A stretch of 64,000 nt of DNA from Lactiplantibacillus plantarum EGD-AQ4 (GCF_000463075.2 NZ_AVAQ01000034.1:1-64000); one strand, 5' to 3'; shown: positions 11,506 to 20,516, counted from the first letter of the stretch. Notes: a model not told the origin generated them from the letters alone. Numbers and translations are program-made.

Positions 11506-12420
11506 CTAAGGCAAAAACATTGAATTTTTACCCATTCTTCCCAGCCATGCATCTCTCGTTCCTGCAAAATGAACATAGAGCGCATGCTTCCGCTTACCTT
11601 TATACATCGGTTTTGTCAAAATTCGTAATGCCATGATTGGTACGAAAAAGATTAACCAAAAGTTTACAACCACTCGGTTTCTCCCAAGTTCCCTGACAGC
11701 AACTGTGCGGTTTCTAATCCAATAGTACTCTCGCCAATCAGCGGGATATACTTTCTGAACATCTACCCAGTTTGTATGGTGAACAATAACTGACTTTGAA
11801 ACATTAATTATTTTTGAGAACTGGCGTACTCGAAGTGAGTACTCGATATCATCGTACCAAATAAAGAAGTCACCGTGTGGCAATCCAATCTGCTTAATTA
11901 GTTTTGCATTAATAACACAACCGCAAAACGTAAATAAATCGATTGTAAAATCATTCATATATTCCTTCTCAGGAACTGCATTATGCGAAAAATAATTCCA
12001 ATTTGTTATACGATTACGCTGATCTAATTGAATGCGACCATCGGGCAATTTGATTGTTCCAGCAAAAGCCTTTACTTCCGGATTTTCATCTGCCTTCTTC
12101 AAAATATTTGAAAAATATCCTTGTTCAAATATTGCATCATCATCAGATAAACTAATCCAATCAACATCATATTCAAGGGCTAATTTAACACCCACATGAA
12201 AGCCACCCGAACCCCCAATATTTTCTGGAAGCTTCACATACCTAAATAGTTTATTATTCATCAATCCAGAACTGGCAATCAGTTCTTGAGTGCCATCCGT
12301 CGAATTATTATCGATCAAAATAATTTTTTGGGGCTTGGTGTCTTGGGTCAAAACGCTATTGATTGCATCAAGCAAAAGCGCCTTTCTATTATAAGTAACA
12401 ATTACTGAAGCATAATTCAC
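11506..12420 (-). CDS. Family 2 glycosyltransferase, galactofuranosyltransferase-like (copy 2)
   Basis: A 304-residue paralogue very close to its upstream neighbour across the whole length (shared NIGGSGGF, WISLSDDDAIF, IKLPDGRIQLDQRN, DVFTFCGCVIN-like and FIWYDDIEYSLR). I place the start at the GTG at 12,420: it follows GGAGG by seven bases and aligns with the first residue of the other two copies. An earlier in-frame codon at 12,465 exists and would overlap the upstream stop, but it has no good ribosome site. Confidence 0.87.
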   Translation of the reverse strand: MNYASVIVTYNRKALLLDAINSVLTQDTKPQKIILIDNNSTDGTQELIASSGLMNNKLFRYVKLPENIGGSGGFHVGVKLALEYDVDWISLSDDDAIFEQGYFSNILKKADENPEVKAFAGTIKLPDGRIQLDQRNRITNWNYFSHNAVPEKEYMNDFTIDLFTFCGCVINAKLIKQIGLPHGDFFIWYDDIEYSLRVRQFSKIINVSKSVIVHHTNWVDVQKVYPADWREYYWIRNRTVAVRELGRNRVVVNFWLIFFVPIMALRILTKPMYKGKRKHALYVHFAGTRDAWLGRMGKNSMFLP

Positions 12421-12461
12421 AATTAGTCCTCCAAACATTTGACAGACATGCAAAGACTCTT

Positions 12462-13379
12462 TCATCTTGGTACAAATTTTAAGCTTTTCCCCATCGTCCC
12501 ATTCATGGCATCCTGAAAAGCAGTAAAGTTCACATATAAGACATGCTTTCTGTATCCTTTATAAAACGACTTGGAAAGCACACGAAACAGTGTTAATGGA
12601 AGAAATAAAGCAATCCATAGCGCAACATCCAGCTTATTTTCTCCAAGATTTTTTATAGTCACAATTCTATTCCGTATACCATAATACTCACGCCAATCTG
12701 GTTTATACGAGGAAGCAGTCCCCCCCCAGTTGGTATGGTGTATCAACGTAGCACTTGAAACATTCACAATTTCACTCAATCTGCGAATTCGTAATGAATA
12801 CTCGATATCGTCATACCAAATAAAATAATCCCGCTGAGGTAACCCGATTTTTCGAATCAGCTCAGTATTAATTACACAACCGCAAAACGTGAATACATCA
12901 ATGTTAAAGTCATGATCATACTCACTCTTTGGAATTGGTATAGCTTTGAAGTGATTCCAATTAACAACCTTGTTACGTTGATCTAGTTGAATCCTACCAT
13001 CTGGTAACTTAATGGTGCCTGAGAACGCTTTTACTTCAGGCTGTCTCGTTGCCGCAATATCAATACACTTAAAATAATCTGTACTGAAAATGGCATCATC
13101 ATCTGATAGACTAATCCAATCAACGTTATATTCAAGCGCAACTTTTACACCAACATTAAATCCACCAGAACCTCCGATATTCTCTGGTAATTTAACATAT
13201 CTGACCAAATCGTTATTTAGTAGTCCCAATTGGCTCAAAAAATCTTCTGTTCCATCTGTGGAATTATTATCAACGACAATAATTTTGCTAGGTTTTTGGG
13301 TCTGATTCAAAAGTGCATTTATTGCCAAACCTAGCAATCTCTTACGGTTGTAAGTAACAATTACTGATGCAAACTTCAA
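12462..13379 (-). CDS. Family 2 glycosyltransferase, galactofuranosyltransferase-like (copy 1)
   Basis: The first of the three tandem GT2 paralogues, 305 residues, with VDNNSTDGTEDF, NIGGSGGF, WISLSDDDAIF and FIWYDDIEYSLRIRR. Translation starts at a TTG that overlaps the polymerase stop (TTGA) and has GGAGG seven bases before it. The close likeness to copy 2 points to a recent tandem duplication, perhaps so that two successive similar sugars are added. Confidence 0.88.
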   Translation of the reverse strand: MKFASVIVTYNRKRLLGLAINALLNQTQKPSKIIVVDNNSTDGTEDFLSQLGLLNNDLVRYVKLPENIGGSGGFNVGVKVALEYNVDWISLSDDDAIFSTDYFKCIDIAATRQPEVKAFSGTIKLPDGRIQLDQRNKVVNWNHFKAIPIPKSEYDHDFNIDVFTFCGCVINTELIRKIGLPQRDYFIWYDDIEYSLRIRRLSEIVNVSSATLIHHTNWGGTASSYKPDWREYYGIRNRIVTIKNLGENKLDVALWIALFLPLTLFRVLSKSFYKGYRKHVLYVNFTAFQDAMNGTMGKSLKFVPR

Positions 13380-14749
13380 AGTTCATCCTCCTTCAAATTA
13401 TTCTTTCCCAAAACGTTAAATATCCGAATCATCGATAAGAAAACAACGATATATAGTGGATGTAACCAATCAAATGACATGATACTTGTAAAGATAAGAA
13501 ACGCAACAAAATACCTAAAATACCATGTGTAGAACCACTTTTGAGTGTTAGATTCATCCACACGCAACCAGCTAGTTGTTATTTTCAATACTCTGTACAC
13601 TCCGTAGCCAACCGCACCACAAAAGATAATTCCAAATTGTGCTAACCATCCAGTAATAATTGATAGGATAGCAAAAAAACCATCTCCACTTAGCGGCCAG
13701 TAACTGTTAAATTCTGGATTGTATCTCATAAAATTTGGTGCGAGAATATAACTCCATTTGCCACCATTGTTGTATCCCACTCCAAGTCCGAAGCTCTTTA
13801 GAAAAATTTTGATCATCGTTACAGCAGATCCGACACGTTGTGCAAAGCTTGTATTTGAAAATGTAAACTTATCAAACACAACTTTTGACACGGTATTTGA
13901 AAAACTCTTACTGCCTAACATTAAGACAACTAGCATCAGGAACATTATCAAGACGGCGCCGAACACCCGTTTCCAGCTTTTAACCAAGAGCGAGACGATT
14001 AAAACAAGTATAATTGGTAATCCGAGCATTGCAGTCGTAGAACCACTCTGAAATAGGATGATAATCACTAAGAGAATTGGTAACCATATTTGATAATCAA
14101 ATCGATGTCTCTTAACTGGAGCAACCTGTTGTAACCTTGTTAACAAATAGGGTACAAAAACAATTAACAGCTGTGCAGCTAAGAATCCTGTTTCCTGCTT
14201 CAATCCGTTAATACGACCAGTCGTGACAGCATACGATCCTCCTGCATACCAAGTTGAAATAGCTGTCCCACCACGCTCCTCAAATAAGCCAGCAATAAAA
14301 TTAACAATTTCTCTACCGAGACCGAACTGAATGTAGATGAGTTGTAACAGGCAGATTATCAATAGCATCCACATTGCAATCTGAATCCCATCGAAAAACT
14401 TCATAACATCCTTACTCGATTGAATCATAAAAGTTACAATCATGTAATATAGAACACAGACTGCAATTAACATCGTCGAACTTTTCAGAATTGATGATAC
14501 TGAGGCACCAGTATATTGGGGCTGAACAATTTTTGATACAAAAACTGTAATTATCTGAGTAATAACAAATAACAACGAGAAGAAACAAATGTACTTGAAT
14601 TCAGTGACAGATAATTTTACTCTTTTTTTCTGAATTAAAATGCCGATACATAAGATAAGCAAAGAAATAGTTGCATAGGATTCTAATGGCATATATCCAT
14701 TTGGGAGCGTTTTTCCAAATAATGACAATGGTAACAACAACTGCGCCAT
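13376..14749 (-). CDS. Wzy-like polysaccharide polymerase
   Basis: A 457-residue protein with 10-12 membrane segments and a long extracytoplasmic loop around residues 325-365, rich in Asn, Tyr and Gly, as usual for O-antigen/capsule polymerases. These join flipped repeat units outside the membrane. Primary sequence is poorly conserved in this family, so the call rests on topology, size and position between the chain-length and transferase genes. Confidence 0.8.
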   Translation of the reverse strand: MAQLLLPLSLFGKTLPNGYMPLESYATISLLILCIGILIQKKRVKLSVTEFKYICFFSLLFVITQIITVFVSKIVQPQYTGASVSSILKSSTMLIAVCVLYYMIVTFMIQSSKDVMKFFDGIQIAMWMLLIICLLQLIYIQFGLGREIVNFIAGLFEERGGTAISTWYAGGSYAVTTGRINGLKQETGFLAAQLLIVFVPYLLTRLQQVAPVKRHRFDYQIWLPILLVIIILFQSGSTTAMLGLPIILVLIVSLLVKSWKRVFGAVLIMFLMLVVLMLGSKSFSNTVSKVVFDKFTFSNTSFAQRVGSAVTMIKIFLKSFGLGVGYNNGGKWSYILAPNFMRYNPEFNSYWPLSGDGFFAILSIITGWLAQFGIIFCGAVGYGVYRVLKITTSWLRVDESNTQKWFYTWYFRYFVAFLIFTSIMSFDWLHPLYIVVFLSMIRIFNVLGKNNLKEDEL

Positions 14750-14751
14750 AA

Positions 14752-15783
14752 CTATTTCCCCTTAACTGTATCTTGTCCTAGTGCTTTGTATACAAAATTT
14801 TCGAATGATGTTGTCAGGGAATAGTTCCCCATGAGTACATACCCATTTTGTCCCTTCGTATCAAAACTTGAAACCAGATATTCATGATTTTTGTTGTAAT
14901 TAACGTAAACGTTACCTTTGCCATTCTTAAATACATCCAAGATACCTTGGAGACGATGACCAGTTAATCCAAAATCGTTATGCATCAATGATTTCATAAA
15001 TATTGCAAATGATAGTGGTGTTGCAACTATGGTATCATCATTCGTCTGAACTTCAGAGTCATACTGAACCTGCTTTTTTTTAGTCTCATACAGCTTAGCC
15101 ACATTCATGCTATGTTTGTAATTTGCATAAGTACCAAAAGACGACAATCCAATCACTTTATTGATATGTTTCTCAATCGTTTTTTGATACGATTGCGTAC
15201 TAATCGAGCTGATAATCTTCTGACAATATTTATTGTACGTGAAAATAGACATTGACTTCTCTTTACTATTTAGCGTAAAGCTTCCTGTTTTATAAACACT
15301 ATCAGCCTGATTCAAAAAGCTCTTCAATGAGGTATCACCGTAACTATTATCAATGTTGAATGCACTTATCTTTTCGTTTGTGTTTAACGAATCACTGGCT
15401 ATGAGTTTATTTATCAATACAAGATTGACAATAAACGTCACCGCATCATTTGGAAACATTGTATTAATAGTATTTGGGAGCTTATACAGATAATCTTGAT
15501 TTGCATATGGCTTTTGAAATTTAATTGTGCTGTTATCAATAAATAAAGCAGTACCCGAGAAATTATGTGCTGTTAGTTGTTCGTTCAAAAACTTACTTTT
15601 TGTGTTATACCCGTCAGTGGATATTAAGCCAGCGTTCGAATATGCCTTATCAGCTGTAGTCTCAATGTCATTTGATTTAACAACTGTTTTCACGCTGGTC
15701 ATATATTTGTAGCCAATCATAAGAACTCCTAACAGTACAATAACTATTATCAGGTTCCCCAGCAACTTACTATTCTTCCTCAT
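14752..15783 (-). CDS. Membrane-anchored protein with degenerate beta-lactamase-like fold
   Basis: A 343-residue protein with one N-terminal membrane segment (about 8-26) and an extracellular domain. The outline resembles class C beta-lactamase-type serine hydrolases: GTALFIDNSTIKFQKPY, a helix after PNDAVTFIVNLVLINKLI where SxxK should be, a YNKYCQKIISSI segment in the YxN position, IGLSSFG and a TPLSFAIFMKSLM helix. Neither SxxK nor YxN is intact, so catalysis by the usual mechanism is unlikely. I choose the ATG at 15,783 (GGAG about 11 bases before) over the TTG at 15,813. It may bind cell wall or polymer; this is inference. Confidence 0.6.
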   Translation of the reverse strand: MRKNSKLLGNLIIVIVLLGVLMIGYKYMTSVKTVVKSNDIETTADKAYSNAGLISTDGYNTKSKFLNEQLTAHNFSGTALFIDNSTIKFQKPYANQDYLYKLPNTINTMFPNDAVTFIVNLVLINKLIASDSLNTNEKISAFNIDNSYGDTSLKSFLNQADSVYKTGSFTLNSKEKSMSIFTYNKYCQKIISSISTQSYQKTIEKHINKVIGLSSFGTYANYKHSMNVAKLYETKKKQVQYDSEVQTNDDTIVATPLSFAIFMKSLMHNDFGLTGHRLQGILDVFKNGKGNVYVNYNKNHEYLVSSFDTKGQNGYVLMGNYSLTTSFENFVYKALGQDTVKGK

Positions 15784-15800
15784 ATCGTTACACACTCCGT

Positions 15801-16379
15801 TTAATCGATCCAAATGTAGCCCAGAATTTCCTTATTCTGTGCCTGTGCTACACCTATTACTCTATTAATCTGTGCCCAGCGAGTATCCAATTGAGAAACA
15901 ACAACAACAACTTGATCTACAGCTAACATCATTTCACTTAAGGCTTCATCAGACAAATCAGCTCCGTTGATTGGTAAAATATTTTGATCAAACGAATCAC
16001 TCATAGCATGTAACATTTTTTCCAGCTCGATGAGGCTTGAAAAACCATCTTTCTCCACAAGCTGAATAGATTGAATTGACAGATTTTTAATTTGAGTTTC
16101 AATCTTTCCATCTGAAGTTTTATCCTTCGAGGAAGCTAGTTGAGTCGCTAAGTTTGATTCTTGTTCATCAATATATACGCATGTATCAACATCATCATTT
16201 GCATACGCAATTCCTAGATTCAGTCCAACACTACCTGATCTTTTCTTATCAGAACAGTCAACACAAAGTAATATGTTGTTGCCATTTTCATCAACGTCAA
16301 CAATTTTATTTTTAATCAAATGAAAATCATTAAATAATTTAAGCTTTGAATTTTTAGAGACATCAGATTTCTTAATCAC
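15801..16379 (-). CDS. BY-kinase-like (CpsD/Wze) protein with degenerate Walker A
   Basis: A 192-residue protein in the place of the bacterial tyrosine autokinase, directly after the Wzz-like gene. The fold is recognisable: ILLCVDCSDKKRSGSVGLNLGIAYA near residues 36-60 matches the P-loop strand and helix of CpsD proteins, and QVVVVVSQLDTRWAQINRVIGVAQAQN near 151-177 matches their late region. The P-loop Gly-Lys-Ser/Thr is replaced by DKKRSGS and no C-terminal Tyr cluster is present. It is probably a non-catalytic partner of the Wzz-like protein. The GTG start has GAGGTG embedded in the end of the upstream gene. Confidence 0.65.
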   Translation of the reverse strand: MIKKSDVSKNSKLKLFNDFHLIKNKIVDVDENGNNILLCVDCSDKKRSGSVGLNLGIAYANDDVDTCVYIDEQESNLATQLASSKDKTSDGKIETQIKNLSIQSIQLVEKDGFSSLIELEKMLHAMSDSFDQNILPINGADLSDEALSEMMLAVDQVVVVVSQLDTRWAQINRVIGVAQAQNKEILGYIWID

Positions 16380-16381
16380 TA

Positions 16382-17035
16382 TTAGTTCACCTCACGCGAC
16401 TCACTTTTTTTTAGCTTAACGCTGCCTAAATTGTTCAATTGCAGCCTGATACGCAGTGCCATTTCACTTTTAACTGACCGTGAGAAGAAGTCGGCTTTAA
16501 TGGATATTAAGACCGCAATTACAAATCCAAGCACAAATCCTAGCAAAGCTTCATTTTTCATACTTGGATACACAAACGATGCATCTAACTTAGGCTTGCT
16601 ATAGACAAGTAATGGGAGACCGGGTACATAGTTTCCTGATACCTTCAGGAGGTTACTTACAGCTAATGTGTTCGCCTTCAGAGCGAGACGTGGATTCGTC
16701 GAAGTAACACTAATTACAACGTTCTGAGTTCCTGTCTCCACACTTGCTCCAATAATCGATCCAATTTGGTCGGCATCAGAACTAAATTCAGAAGTATTCT
16801 TCAGTTGATCCTCTACCAATTCCGTTACTGGCCTTCCTGTTACTAACTTTTGGATTGCTAAAGTTTGTGTTGATGTATAGTTTGCATCTGCGATTGATAC
16901 CTTTGAAGTTGCCATATACTTTTTGGGAACAAAAAAATATGTTAATCCGCCAACAATAATTGAAAAAGCTAGTCCAACTATTATCCACTTTAATAGTTTC
17001 GTTAACGTATAATGTAAAATATCAAAAATCGTCAA
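16382..17035 (-). CDS. Wzz/CpsC-like chain-length regulator
   Basis: A 217-residue protein with a membrane segment near 15-35, an extracellular middle (KYMATSKVSIAD, SVETGTQNVVISVTSTNPRLA) and a second membrane segment near 163-182, which is the polysaccharide co-polymerase topology. It should set polymer length together with Wzy. The start is a TTG with AGGAGG seven bases upstream. Its expected tyrosine-kinase partner, the next gene, is degenerate. Confidence 0.85.
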   Translation of the reverse strand: MTIFDILHYTLTKLLKWIIVGLAFSIIVGGLTYFFVPKKYMATSKVSIADANYTSTQTLAIQKLVTGRPVTELVEDQLKNTSEFSSDADQIGSIIGASVETGTQNVVISVTSTNPRLALKANTLAVSNLLKVSGNYVPGLPLLVYSKPKLDASFVYPSMKNEALLGFVLGFVIAVLISIKADFFSRSVKSEMALRIRLQLNNLGSVKLKKSESREVN

Positions 17036-17060
17036 TTGCTTTCCTCCTCACAAGCGATGA

Positions 17061-18176
17061 TTAAAGCTCTTTCTCTACGGTAACCAATGCCGCATGAATC
17101 ACTTGATGCATATCATAATAACGATATTGCCCTAAGCGCCCACCAAAAATCACGTTGCCTTCTTGCTTTGCCAGCTCCGCATATTGCTTATACAACGTGT
17201 TATTGCGAGTATTGTTAACCGGGTAATATGGCTCGTCTCCACGTTTCCAATTAGCTGGATATTCCCGGGTGATGATTGTCTTACCTTTGTCACCTTTACC
17301 AAATTCAAAATGCTTGTGTTCAATAATCCGAGTATAAGGCGTTTCTGCATCCGTATAGTTGATCACAGCATTACCTTGGTAGTTGTCGACATCACGTTCT
17401 TCAGTTTCAAAACGAAGGGAACGATATTCGAGTTCACCTAATTGATAATCGAAGTATTGGTCAATCATTCCAGTAAACACAATCTTTGGATAGTCAGCCA
17501 AATACTGATCTTTGTGGGCAAAGAAGTCTATCCCAGTCTCAACATCGATCTCTGGGTGATCCAACATCTTTTCGACAATTTGAGTATAGCCACCGATTGG
17601 AATCCCTTGATAAGTATCATTGAAGTAGTTGTTATCGTATGTGTAGCGGACTGGTAATCGACGAATGATGAATGCTGGTAAGTCGGTCGCCTTTTGACCC
17701 CATTGTTTTTCGGTGTAGCCCTTAATCAATTTTTCGTAAATATCAGTACCAATCAGCGAAATTGCTTGTTCTTCAAGGTTCTTAGGTTCACCGCTTAACT
17801 TTGCAGCGTCCTTTTGTTCCTGAATTTTTGCCTGTGCTTCTGCAGGTGTCCGCACGCCCCACAGTTCACTAAACGTATTCATATTGAAGGGTAAGTTGTA
17901 CATGTGCCCTTTATAATTTGCGACTGGGCTGTTTGTATAACGATTAAATTCGGCAAATTGATTAACATACTCCCAAATTTGCTTATCAGAAGTATGGAAG
18001 ATATGCGCACCATATTGGTGAACTTGAATTCCATCAACTTCTTTGGTGTAGATATTTCCAGCGACATGATCACGCTTCTCAATCACCTTAACGTGTTTGC
18101 CACGTAATGCTGCTTCATGGGCAAAGACTGCGCCGAAAAGTCCAGCACCAACAACCAAATAATCATACTTACTCAA
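17061..18176 (-). CDS. glf: UDP-galactopyranose mutase
   Basis: FAD-dependent conversion of UDP-galactopyranose to UDP-galactofuranose, the donor for galactofuranose in the capsule. The dinucleotide motif VVGAGLFG lies at about residues 8-15, followed by VIEKRDHVAGNIYT and HQYGAHIFHT; the late YRYYDMH is also typical. The best start is the TTG at 18,176: GGAGG lies eight bases before it, whereas the earlier TTG at 18,191 overlaps that ribosome site. It is the first gene of the capsule operon. Confidence 0.95.
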   Translation of the reverse strand: MSKYDYLVVGAGLFGAVFAHEAALRGKHVKVIEKRDHVAGNIYTKEVDGIQVHQYGAHIFHTSDKQIWEYVNQFAEFNRYTNSPVANYKGHMYNLPFNMNTFSELWGVRTPAEAQAKIQEQKDAAKLSGEPKNLEEQAISLIGTDIYEKLIKGYTEKQWGQKATDLPAFIIRRLPVRYTYDNNYFNDTYQGIPIGGYTQIVEKMLDHPEIDVETGIDFFAHKDQYLADYPKIVFTGMIDQYFDYQLGELEYRSLRFETEERDVDNYQGNAVINYTDAETPYTRIIEHKHFEFGKGDKGKTIITREYPANWKRGDEPYYPVNNTRNNTLYKQYAELAKQEGNVIFGGRLGQYRYYDMHQVIHAALVTVEKEL

Positions 18177-18213
18177 TTTAATTTCCTCCAAGAATATAAA
18201 GTCTCATCATGTC

Positions 18214-18240
18214 ATTATATCAAAAAAATTTTAATGTAAA
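18214..18240 (-). promoter_or_regulatory. Promoter of the capsule operon (glf)
   Basis: On the minus strand a perfect TATAAT (18,214-18,219) follows TTTACA (18,235-18,240) with a 15-base spacer. It sits about 40 bases before the glf ribosome site and after the glpF terminator, so it is the likely main promoter of the operon running to 2,485. Confidence 0.65.
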
Positions 18241-18274
18241 AGGGTAATTGTTATATTCTTGTATAAACATCGTT

Positions 18275-18305
18275 AAAAAAGCGACCATTCTGACAATGGT
18301 CGCTT
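18275..18305 (-). terminator. Terminator of glpF
   Basis: A perfect 11-bp stem (AAGCGACCATT with AATGGTCGCTT) and 5-base loop. On the minus strand it is followed by six Ts, about 23 bases after the glpF stop. Confidence 0.9.
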
Positions 18306-18327
18306 AAAATTATTTATATATATTTTT

Positions 18328-19044
18328 TTACCCTATCCCAAAGAACCCATGCATAAACAATGCGGCACAAGCTGCCCCAACGAATGGTGCAATTCCGGGT
18401 ACGATGATCCCGTATTGCCAGTCGCTGTCAGCCTTGTTTTTGATTGGTAGGATGGCGTGAGCGATCCGTGGTCCCATGTCCCGGGCAAGGTTCATGGCAA
18501 AACCAGTAGGACCACCGAGTCCCATCCCAATGGCCCAAACTAAGAGTCCCACACCAATCGGAACGATTCCTGGCGTCTTCACTTCAGAAATAGCTAAAAT
18601 TCCAGAAATAAAAATAAAGGTATCGAAGAATTCGACGAAGAAGTTCCGTGGTAAGTTACGCACAGCGGGTGCAGTTGAGAATAAGTTCCGAATCGTAATT
18701 GGTGAAATCTCATCAGCAGAAGCGGCAAAATGGTCGGCGTACATGATCCAGACGATCACAGCACCAACGACCCCACCCAAGACTTCCGCAACTGAATACG
18801 GGATGAAGACTGACCATGATAAGTTGCCCAACATGCATTGAGCCAAGACCATGGCTGGATTAATACAAACATTGCCGAAAATGAAGAGGGCAATCGTAAT
18901 CCCAAAACCCCATGTGGTAATTGCGAAGATATGGCCGGAACCGCGGTACTTGGTCCCCTTTAAAACCTCACTACAATGTACACCGACACCAAAAATAATC
19001 ATCAAGGCGGTTCCCATGAACTCTGCCAGAAGCTGATGAATCAC
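18328..19044 (-). CDS. glpF: Aquaglyceroporin / glycerol uptake facilitator
   Basis: A 238-residue MIP-family channel with six membrane helices. The first pore motif is CINPAM near residue 62; the second reads MNLARDMGPR near 182-191, so the usual NPA is NLA while the Arg-Asp typical of glycerol-permeable members is kept. It should pass glycerol and similar small solutes, perhaps also lactic acid, through the membrane. The GTG start has AGGAGG nine bases upstream. A TATAAT on the minus strand at 19,141-19,146 is a likely -10 box. Confidence 0.88.
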   Translation of the reverse strand: MIHQLLAEFMGTALMIIFGVGVHCSEVLKGTKYRGSGHIFAITTWGFGITIALFIFGNVCINPAMVLAQCMLGNLSWSVFIPYSVAEVLGGVVGAVIVWIMYADHFAASADEISPITIRNLFSTAPAVRNLPRNFFVEFFDTFIFISGILAISEVKTPGIVPIGVGLLVWAIGMGLGGPTGFAMNLARDMGPRIAHAILPIKNKADSDWQYGIIVPGIAPFVGAACAALFMHGFFGIG

Positions 19045-19151
19045 TATCTTTCTCCTCCTGTGGCGTTATTACGCCTGTTTATTTTGAAATAGACGCCACT
19101 GGCTTTCAGAAAGCACCGGCACTTTTTTCACACGAACACCATTATACACAA

Positions 19152-19216
19152 AATCCGAATCGTTTAATATGTAAATCGCAAAAAGTTTTGATTTTACATG
19201 ATTAACGATTCGGATT
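19152..19216 (-). terminator. Long imperfect hairpin between yihY-like gene and glpF
   Basis: A roughly 25-bp imperfect stem (AATCCGAATCGT... paired with ...ACGATTCGGATT) around a 14-base loop, beginning 14 bases after the stop of the upstream gene. A TTTT follows on the minus strand. It borders the glpF -10 box, so it may be a terminator, an operator, or both. Confidence 0.6.
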
Positions 19217-19229
19217 CAACTAATAAGTT

Positions 19230-20162
19230 CTAAGCTTTCGGTGATTTATTTTTATTCCGCTTGAAGAATTGGTGGAAGATTCGGCGCATTACGCGTGGCG
19301 ACTTGGGCTCAATCTTCTCTTCAAACCACTCCTGAACCGAGGCGTTGACCACCCCACCGAACATCAGCAGAATACCGGAGAAGTTGAGCCAGAACATCAG
19401 GACGATCAAACTTCCAATCGTCTGGTAACTGGTAATTCGTCTGGCAAACAATTCAATGTAGATTCGGAACCCTTGGGAGATCACGATCCAGCCAATCGTC
19501 GTCACCAGTGCGCCAATCCAGATATAGCGCAACTTGACTTGGGCGTTTGGCACAAAGTAGTAGAGCAGCATAGCGACCACGAACATACCGACGAAGGTGA
19601 TCAAGTTTTTGTTCTCCAACAGCTGGTTGATCCAATCCGGGATAATCGCCCGCGTCAGATGCGTCAGGCTTAAGACCAAATCCAAGATGACCTGACTGAG
19701 TGTGAAGAAGATTGCCAGGCCGACAATCAACAGTAGTAAGCCTAACGTTAAGAAGAAAGCGATAATGCGTGTCAGAATCGCGCCCTGCGCATCATCGACG
19801 CCATACGCTTCGTTTAAGCTCCGGCGAATCGCCGCAATAATTTTAGAGGCCGACCAAATCGTCACCAAAATCCCAATCGACAAACTACTACTGCTGCCGC
19901 TCGACAAGAAGGAGACCAGAATCGGCTTGAAGGTTTGATAGACGTTGCTAGGAATCACTTCCTGCGCGTACGCCAAAATCTGCCCACTTTTCAAATCAAA
20001 CCGAGCAATCAAGTTCCCGGCAATCAAAATAATTGGCGCAATCGACATCAACGCGTAATAGGCCAACACGATGGCGTTATTACTAACATTGGCCTGATTG
20101 TACCGCCGAATGATGATTTCGAGACTCTTCGTAATTTTAGGGTACCGGGCTTTTAAATTCAT
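19230..20162 (-). CDS. YihY/virulence factor BrkB family membrane protein
   Basis: A 310-residue inner-membrane protein with about six helices. AYYALMSIAPIILIAGNL (near 34-51), the GVDDAQ region near 121 and the late IGSLIVLMFWLNFSGILLMFGGVVNA (near 245-270) are hallmarks of the family once mislabelled RNase BN. Its role is not settled; transport of a solute is often suggested. The ATG has GAGGATGG upstream. Confidence 0.9.
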   Translation of the reverse strand: MNLKARYPKITKSLEIIIRRYNQANVSNNAIVLAYYALMSIAPIILIAGNLIARFDLKSGQILAYAQEVIPSNVYQTFKPILVSFLSSGSSSSLSIGILVTIWSASKIIAAIRRSLNEAYGVDDAQGAILTRIIAFFLTLGLLLLIVGLAIFFTLSQVILDLVLSLTHLTRAIIPDWINQLLENKNLITFVGMFVVAMLLYYFVPNAQVKLRYIWIGALVTTIGWIVISQGFRIYIELFARRITSYQTIGSLIVLMFWLNFSGILLMFGGVVNASVQEWFEEKIEPKSPRVMRRIFHQFFKRNKNKSPKA

Positions 20163-20516
20163 TCATCCATCCTCAACGCTCACTTATAGTATCTCCAATT
20201 ATACAATGGAATCTTGCTGGAAACACCTTTTATACTAAAACCGGCTGCTAATTGGTGGCCTGGTGTTTGAAAACTAGACCAATTCTGGTGCAGCGACAGC
20301 CAGCAGGCAGCTCCAGTCATGACGGAGTGTTTCCACGCGATTGCACATACCTGCGCCGCATTTGGCCGCACGTCACAAAAAAATAACCGGTCAGACACCC
20401 CCACGGCATCCGGTTCCGGTTACGCTACTAATTTCACATCTTTTCAGGAGAAGTGAAAATTATTATCACTATGTCACCCAACATATTACACCGTTTATAC
20501 AAAAATGCAACCGAAA
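20163..20516. other. Gene-free stretch between yihY-like gene and wecB
   Basis: No gene with a ribosome site. A possible outer pairing GGAAACAC near 20,218 with GTGTTTCC near 20,326 suggests a foldable region, but it is too weak to name. Confidence 0.4.
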
